Source: Microplitis mediator (taxonomy: Eukaryota; Arthropoda; Insecta; Hymenoptera; Braconidae). Taken from it: DNA of 64,000 nucleotides. Below, piece after piece: positions 58,701-64,000 of this stretch (the first letter of the stretch is position 1; every line of letters begins with the position of its first letter). Below the pieces are notes generated by a model, which ran no database searches, was not told the origin of the DNA, and saw only the letters and a list, made by a program, of their open reading frames with translations. The position numbers and the translations under genes were made by a program. The stretch is from positions 4,278,001 through 4,342,000 of the forward strand of contig NC_079969.1 in assembly GCF_029852145.1 (NCBI RefSeq), given 5' to 3'.

Positions 58701-60299
58701 CGCGCCAAAAGATATCAGCTATGTACACTCAGTGTACGCGCCTTTAAGTATAAGACTAGCAGAACGATTGATCCAACCGGGTGGGTGGCAAGGTTTGAAT
58801 GATATTCTAGGTTTATTACCGGGCCCATCAGTTAATGATTCTCAGGAGAAAATATCCAATCTCAGAAGTATGTCTAACATTTTATATTTTTTAAAATGGT
58901 AATGAATTTTCATACACAGTAAAAAAAATTTTGTAAAAATTAACCCAAAACTGTGTGTTAGAATAACATTTTACACAAATTTTTTATGTAGTTTTAACAC
59001 TATTTATGTGTATAAAAAAAAATAACACAAAAAAATGTTAACATTCTCTGCTATTGGTTCTAAAAATTTAACCCATTGAAATGTTATCTGCAACACACGT
59101 TAAATTAACACACAAAAATGTTAAATATTTAACATGAAATTTTTAACACAGACTTTTTTCTTTACACAAATACAAATAATTTTTTACTGTGTAGACAGTG
59201 AAGAAAATTCTGTAAAAATTAACATACAGCTGCGTGTTAAAATAACACTTTACAAAAAATTTTTATGTAGTTTTAACACTATGTGTGTAAAAAAAATGTT
59301 AATATTCTTTGTTACCGGCTCTAAAAATTTTACGCATTCAAATGTTGTCTGCAACTCACGACAAGTGTTAATTTAACATTTTTACTTGTGTTATTTTGAT
59401 ACTTATAAAAATTTATGTATATATAAGCTTAACAAGAGATTACGGTAAATTTAACACATTCTTAGTGTGACTTTAATGAATTAATACGCGCTCTATATTG
59501 AAGTTACATTTTAAAAGTGTTAACACTTGTTTGAAAAGTAATACTGAGTAAATGTTACTTTTGTTTCAATTAACATATTTTTGGGTCAAAATGAACTTAT
59601 CAAACAACACAAAAGCAGTATGTTAAATTAACACACAAAAGGGTAAAATATTTAACATAAAATTTTTAACACAGACTTTTTTCTTCACAAAAATACAAAT
59701 AATTTTTTACTGTGTAGACAGTAAAGAAAATTCTGCAAAAATTAACACACAGCTGTGTGTTAAAACAACATTTTACAAAAAATTTTTATGTAATTTTAAC
59801 ACTATATGTGTAAAAAAAATTACACAAAAAAGTGTTAATATTTTCTGTTACCGGCTCTAAAACTTTCACGCACAAAAATGTTAAATATTTAACACAAAAT
59901 TTTTAACACAGACTTTTCTTTACACGAATACGAAAATTTTTTGCTGTGTATATTTTTGCAAATCGTCATCTTCAATATATTTTTTTTTTTGTTAATTTTA
60001 GGACAATCGATTACAAGTGAAGATTCAAACTCAGAGCCATCACGGCTTGTTTTAGTATTTTTTATCGGTGGTTGCACTTACGCTGAAATATCAGCATTGA
60101 GATTTTTGTCTCAGCAAGAAGATCGTAAGTATAAAGAGAAGTTAATGATAATTGAACTAATGAATCAAGTAAAATGTTAATTGATTAATTATAAAATATT
60201 TTAGTAAACGTCGAGTTCATCATTGCAACCACGAAACTAATTAATGGAGATTCATTCATTATGTCTTTGACTGAGGATCTGCAAACACCTCAAAAATGA
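55784..60299 (+). CDS. car: Vacuolar sorting protein Vps33A (Carnation), Sec1/Munc18 family
   Basis: SM-family subunit of the HOPS/CORVET tethers that templates SNARE assembly for endosome-lysosome fusion; Drosophila carnation is Vps33A. Exons: 55784-55888, 56043-56236, 56312-56805, 56879-56999, 58085-58245, 58325-58867, 60002-60124, 60205-60299; 611 aa, in frame, against about 600 in human. Diagnostic blocks: start MSSAHLSGGRLNIGLLQEQA, KAIVWDQSLAGPVGLIAKYN, NIIFIVRPHLDLIDLIAENV, LLLIDRSIDLLSPLVTQLTY followed by EGLIDEIYNIH, RDKNFNGVGPVLSQKAKIIS, IDTDKPNAYIEDCI, DYYKREIIQTYGYQHILTL, ISYVHSVYAPLSIRLAERL, FFIGGCTYAEISALRFLSQQ, end FIIATTKLINGDSF. These favour 33A over 33B. Introns 4 and 6 carry large repeats. 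Divergent from PGAM. Confidence 0.96.
57205..57575. repeat. GC-rich compound foldback element, long copy
   Basis: Outer ends AATAGTATATTACATACCTA and TCGGTGTGTAATAGACTATT. Inside are stems with GGCCGAGGCGAAGCCGAGGC, then several GC-rich inverted words (CGGAAAGTTGCAACTTCG, CTTTCCGCCTCCGCCCAGG). It lies in Vps33A intron 4. GC is strikingly high for this locus. Confidence 0.6.
58913..59950. repeat. Tandem or nested MITE array in Vps33A intron 6
   Basis: Three segments, about 58913-59193, 59194-59714 and 59715-59950. Each starts like ACAGTAAAGAAAATTCTG followed by AAAAATTAACACACAGCTG, and ends ...TTTTTTACTGTGTA. GTTAATTTAACAC-type words recur in both orientations. Confidence 0.65.
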
Positions 60300-61943
60300 A
60301 GAAATTATTTATCGCCTATTCAATTTAAATATCAAAGCAGAAGAACATGTTTAAATATTCTTATAAGTGATTAATTACTGAGGTTGAAGGTTCCGAGGAA
60401 TATGTTGGATCCATGTGGTAAATTAATAACAAATTATTATTTTACGCAACGTTTCGCAAATTTATTTTTGCTTTATCGGGATCGAAATCATGAACAAGAT
60501 TAACTGGAATATCACAACGCGGTAAAACAGAAAATGAGTTTTTTTATATTCGCACGAACCGTGGGAACTACTGAATATATTTAAATGAAACTTATCATAA
60601 GAATTATTTTGTTTTGGAGATGGTTTCAGTATATTTTTTACTATTGAAATCTCTTCAGCAATGTATTTATTTTTTTTTTTAATTTACAAAGTTATTCAAA
60701 TTTTTACTCAGTTTTCGTGCTATTGAATATTGCAAACAATATTTTTACCTCTGTACATTTACAAACATGACTATAAAGTTAGCAGAAAGCTGACAAATAA
60801 TATATTTGACTTAAAAAATCTGATGGTCTTTCATCTTCTGATGAACATTTATTTTCCAAACATTAAAGAAAATTATTGATTAATTTAAATATCAAAAAGG
60901 GTAGAATTGGTCATAATAAAAATTAAAGTGAAAAAAAACATGAATTGGCGAATAATAAAAAGTCAGTTCATTTTTTTTAATTATCAGTATGAAATTATGA
61001 TCATACATACAAATATAGTCAATTTATTCGCTACTTTTTTATCAAACGATTAAAAGACAAAAAGTTATTCCATAAATAATAGTTTTTTCATTTACCTCTA
61101 CCTCCATATACTCAAACGCTGCCACTTGACTTCAATAATTTTAATAGTCAGCTTGATTACAATTTGAAGGAAAACTACAGTCGAAATTCGATGTCTAGTT
61201 GACTGCTAAGAGTTGATATTCAATTAGTTAACGCTAAATTTTCTACAATTTTCTGTAAAATCGAAAGTAATTTTCGTTTTTCTTTATCTTGCAATTTTCT
61301 GTCAACCTGTCGTTAAATATGGAAGCCGGAGTCAGCTCACCTTCAACTTGTAAGAAAGTGGCTCGATCGTACGTCCATTTTCAACTTGTGGAAAAGTGGG
61401 ACCATCATGTCCACTATTCAGTTCTGGCAATACATTGTAGATTCCCTGCCCTAATTCGAGCAGCAAATTTCGTTAATTCCATTGTTCAATTAATGTCAAT
61501 TTCAAGCTAAAGTTGTCCCAATAAGAAAATACACCTCGGAAATTGCCCCCACCACCGAACATTTATGAACAGCGCATGCGCACAGAAAAGTGGGAGAACA
61601 TTTAACACATAAAACATCCAGAGTGGGAGTAAAAACCGACGACACCCGAAGTGCATTCTCTTGTTGGGATGACAATAGGGTAGATAGCCTAAAAAATTGT
61701 TTGGTTAATTGTCCGGTAATTTACCCGCAGTATACTGGTAAAGTTGGTAAATTATAAATTATACTGGGAAAATCGTATGCCACGTGGCAAACAGCAAGGT
61801 TACGACAATATTCATTTCTTCATTCGAGTTATTCTTGGTAAGCAACAGCAGAAGAAGCGTGGCCGAAGCGAGTAAACCACCATATTGTATTACTTTTTAC
61901 TGTAACCTTAAAGTTATATTAATTAAAATTGTGTCTAGTTAAA
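60300..61943. other. Intergenic region between Vps33A and the MATH-BTB gene
   Basis: AT-rich, with a fragment of the 5905-6290 repeat near 61440-61515 and the palindrome GCGCATGCGC at about 61573. The presumed MATH-BTB promoter is at about 61550-61900. No gene recognised; the 73-codon ORF at 61289-61510 overlaps repeat sequence. Confidence 0.55.
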
Positions 61944-62948
61944 ATGCTTATCAGAAATATACAACCTAACGTTCACAAAACAGTTGATACATGGGTAATA
62001 AACAACATAAATCAACTGATTGATAGCGTACGCCCTCCGGAGTATACGAATTCTGTCACTGTGGATCATGAATTCTCATCAGAAGTTAGAGGTCAAGTCA
62101 GCACGTGGAAGGTCCAGCTGAGTCTAAACTCTAAATCTCTATCCGGAATGGCATTATTATTCACGCCTATAAACGGAGTGCATAATGTCACCTGTAACTT
62201 TTACTTGGTTGACATCGGCAAAAATCATCTTTTCGTTGAACGAAGTAACCATAGAGTCAATATTCAAGGAGATAACTATCGCTCGCATTTTTGTCTCAAT
62301 TCATTGAGAACAAGAGAAGAATTGTTTCCAAATGATACCATGACACTGCGCATAGAACTCTTAACTTACTTGGATGATAATCCTACATTTCCTTTTCTGA
62401 ACTTGATTTCAACTAACGTTCTAAATGTCGATTTACCAAGTGATTTCTTGAAGTTATATAACAGTCGGCAAGATAGCGGTGATGTTATTATGCAGGTGCA
62501 GAATATTGAATTTCCAATGCATAGATGTGTTTTAGAAGCAAGATGTCCTGCATTATACGATGTTGCTCGTTATCAACAAACACCTGGCAGCAGTAACAGT
62601 AATGTATTAACTGTTGAGGATATAGATCCAGAGATATTTAAAAGAGTTGTAGAATACATCTATACTGACAAGGTCAATGATCTAGATGATCATTCAGAGT
62701 ATTTGCTAAAAGCTGCTGATAAATATAAATTAAAGAACCTGAAAACAATGTGCGAAATGTCGCTCATCAGAAACTACCTCACTTTCGAAAGTTCTTCTGA
62801 GCTGTTAGATTTAGCTATTCGTTGTCACACTGATGGATTAAAATTCGCCGCCGGGACTGTTTCGGAAACTAAACGGTCTGTTTATGTCAGAAGTGATACT
62901 CTACCTTATTATAACTTCGAATTCAATCGTACGTATTTACTTCACTAA
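61944..62948 (+). CDS. MATH-BTB protein, SPOP/TDPOZ-like, odd C-terminus
   Basis: Probable substrate adaptor for Cullin-3 ubiquitin ligase: the MATH domain binds substrate and BTB binds Cul3 (family knowledge). One uninterrupted ORF of 334 aa. The MATH-like region is at about 30-145. BTB is at about 172-275 (SGDVIMQVQNIEFPMHRCVL, LTVEDIDPEIFKRVVEYIYT, LLKAADKYKLKNLKTMCEMS). The start of a BACK-like helix is at 280-303 (DLAIRCHTDGLKFAA). After residue 303 similarity to the family stops and a tail without recognisable motif follows. A strong donor GTACGT overlaps codons 329-330, so this may be an exon of a longer gene, or the end may be displaced by the repeat starting 12 bp past the stop. The first ATG at 61944 fits. 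Orthology to a specific fly gene is not claimed. Confidence 0.85.
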   Translation: MLIRNIQPNVHKTVDTWVINNINQLIDSVRPPEYTNSVTVDHEFSSEVRGQVSTWKVQLSLNSKSLSGMALLFTPINGVHNVTCNFYLVDIGKNHLFVERSNHRVNIQGDNYRSHFCLNSLRTREELFPNDTMTLRIELLTYLDDNPTFPFLNLISTNVLNVDLPSDFLKLYNSRQDSGDVIMQVQNIEFPMHRCVLEARCPALYDVARYQQTPGSSNSNVLTVEDIDPEIFKRVVEYIYTDKVNDLDDHSEYLLKAADKYKLKNLKTMCEMSLIRNYLTFESSSELLDLAIRCHTDGLKFAAGTVSETKRSVYVRSDTLPYYNFEFNRTYLLH

Positions 62949-62960
62949 TTATAATAATTC

Positions 62961-64000
62961 CCTCGCAGATTTGAATCACGGTGGAAACACGGTGGGTTTG
63001 TTCCATTTTACCACTGTGATTACGCGGTGTATCCACCGTGATTCCACGGTGGCTTGACCACTGTGTATACACGGTGTTTTCACTGTGATTACGCGGTGGA
63101 TATACCGTGGAACCACGGTGGTGAAATAGCATAAAGCCACCGTGGACTCACGGTGGATTCACCGCGTAATCACAGTGGAAACACCGTGTATACACAGTAG
63201 GGTGCTTCAAAAAAAAACTTTAATTTTTTTTTTCGCTCTTACCCCATAAAACGTTAGTGGTTGCCGAGAAAAAAATCCTCCCAAAAGATGGGCTCTCTAG
63301 TTCAACTCTAAGAGGTCGTTATTTTAATTTTAATTTCCCATCTGATTAACACGTAAAAATTTATTTTTTTATTCAAAGTGTAATTACCCATAAGCTGCTC
63401 AATATTTTTCAAATCTATACATAAATCTTCAAAGTTGATTTCTCAAGCTTTCCAAAACCCTATGACAAGTCATAATTATCCCTAATTGAAGCTAGCAAAA
63501 AAAAAATCGAAAATTAACAATTTCATTTTGAAATACAAAATCGATACTTTTCAGATAGCTTCAATTGACATTTGAATAATGGTAATTATGACTTGCCATC
63601 GGGTTTTGGAAAGCTTGAGGACTCAGCTTTAAAGGTTTATGTATGAATTTGAAAAATATTGAGCAGCTTATGAGTAATTACACTTTGAATGAAAAAATAA
63701 ATTTTTACGTGTTAATCAGATGGGAAATTAAAATTAAAATAGCGACCTCTTAGAGTTGAGCTAGAGAGCCCATCTTTTGGGAGGATTTTTTTTCTCGGCA
63801 ACTACTAACGTTTTATGGGGTAAGAGCAAAAAAAAAAAAAATAAAGTTTTTTTTTGAAGCACCCTAATACACAGTGGTCAAGCCACCGTGGAATCACGGT
63901 GGATACACCGCGTAATCACAGTGGATACACTGTGTATATCCTGTGGTGAAATGGAACAAACCCACCGTGTAACCACGGTAGATCCACGGTGTTTCCACCG
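62961..64000. repeat. CACGGTGG-rich element, long copy running off the window
   Basis: Starts CCTCGCAGATTTGAATCACG like the copy at 35903. Blocks of alternating CACGGTGG/CCACCGTG words fill 62975-63197 and 63867-64000. The middle is occupied by the palindrome at 63200-63864. The right end lies outside the window. Confidence 0.8.
63200..63864. repeat. 665 bp palindromic TA-flanked element
   Basis: Ends TA + GGGTGCTTCAAAAAAAAA and TTTTTTTTTGAAGCACCC + TA. Arms of about 310 bp are near-perfect reverse complements, for example AAAGATGGGCTCTCTAG / CTAGAGAGCCCATCTTT and GAGCAGCTTATG around the centre. It is inserted in the CACGGTGG element. Confidence 0.85.

Noticed and set aside
55784..60299. Rop/Munc18, Sly1, Vps45 or Vps33B
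   Set aside because: Start, the YEGLIDEIYNI and RDKNFN.VG blocks and the IATTKL.NG end match Vps33A specifically.
1..64000. tRNA or rRNA genes
   Set aside because: I looked for cloverleaf boxes and rRNA-like blocks by eye and found none; a covariance-model scan would be decisive.

Overview
This 64 kb window is an AT-rich animal genome segment with spliced genes (GT-AG introns, one GC-AG), metazoan gene families and very dense small inverted-repeat transposons. The gene set (glycoprotein-hormone-type receptor Lgr1, a fid/TRMT9B methyltransferase, a Carnation-type Vps33A, a Ptp10D-like receptor phosphatase) fits an insect. A hymenopteran such as a parasitoid wasp is plausible but is inference. 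I see no viral replicon, CRISPR array or operon.

Layout, left to right. 1-5770 (+): 3' portion of a receptor tyrosine phosphatase with fibronectin III repeats. 5771-9830: repeat-rich gap with a CpG/TGCGCA promoter-like island near 7.7-8.25 kb. 9831-19430 (-): Lgr1, eleven coding exons. 20734-20859 (+): a 41-codon membrane ORF of uncertain status. 21462-26703 (-): DNA topoisomerase III beta. 28588-30525 (-): CHMP2A/Vps2, an ESCRT-III subunit. 33722-38907 (+): a secreted GH27 alpha-N-acetylgalactosaminidase/alpha-galactosidase. 43495-43806 (+): an unrecognised 103-codon ORF. 43980-49753 (+): TRMT9B/fid-like methyltransferase with a very long low-complexity tail. 51856-54214 (-): phosphoglycerate mutase. 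55784-60299 (+): Vps33A. 61944-62948 (+): a MATH-BTB (SPOP-like) protein whose 3' end abuts a nest of palindromic repeats running off the window.

I rebuilt exon structures from splice sites and checked that exon phases join. The assembled proteins are Lgr1 989 aa, TOP3B 853 aa, CHMP2A 233 aa, GH27 437 aa, fid-like 1266 aa, PGAM 254 aa and Vps33A 611 aa, all in frame. The genes do not form one pathway. Vps33A (HOPS/CORVET), CHMP2A (ESCRT-III) and the GH27 hydrolase all act in the endolysosomal system, but their proximity is probably chance.

The most striking content outside genes is the transposon stratigraphy. A MITE family with 8-9 bp target duplications has an abutting chain of three insertions, paralogous empty sites, and a triple nest with a truncated LINE. 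There are also two long palindromes (1.0 kb and 0.67 kb) with TA target sites, GC-rich foldback elements, a CACGGTGG-rich element, and a 90 bp tandem array framed by inverted repeats. I found no clearly new functional gene system; the best candidates are the hairpin loci, the GC-rich foldbacks and three small or orphan coding candidates.
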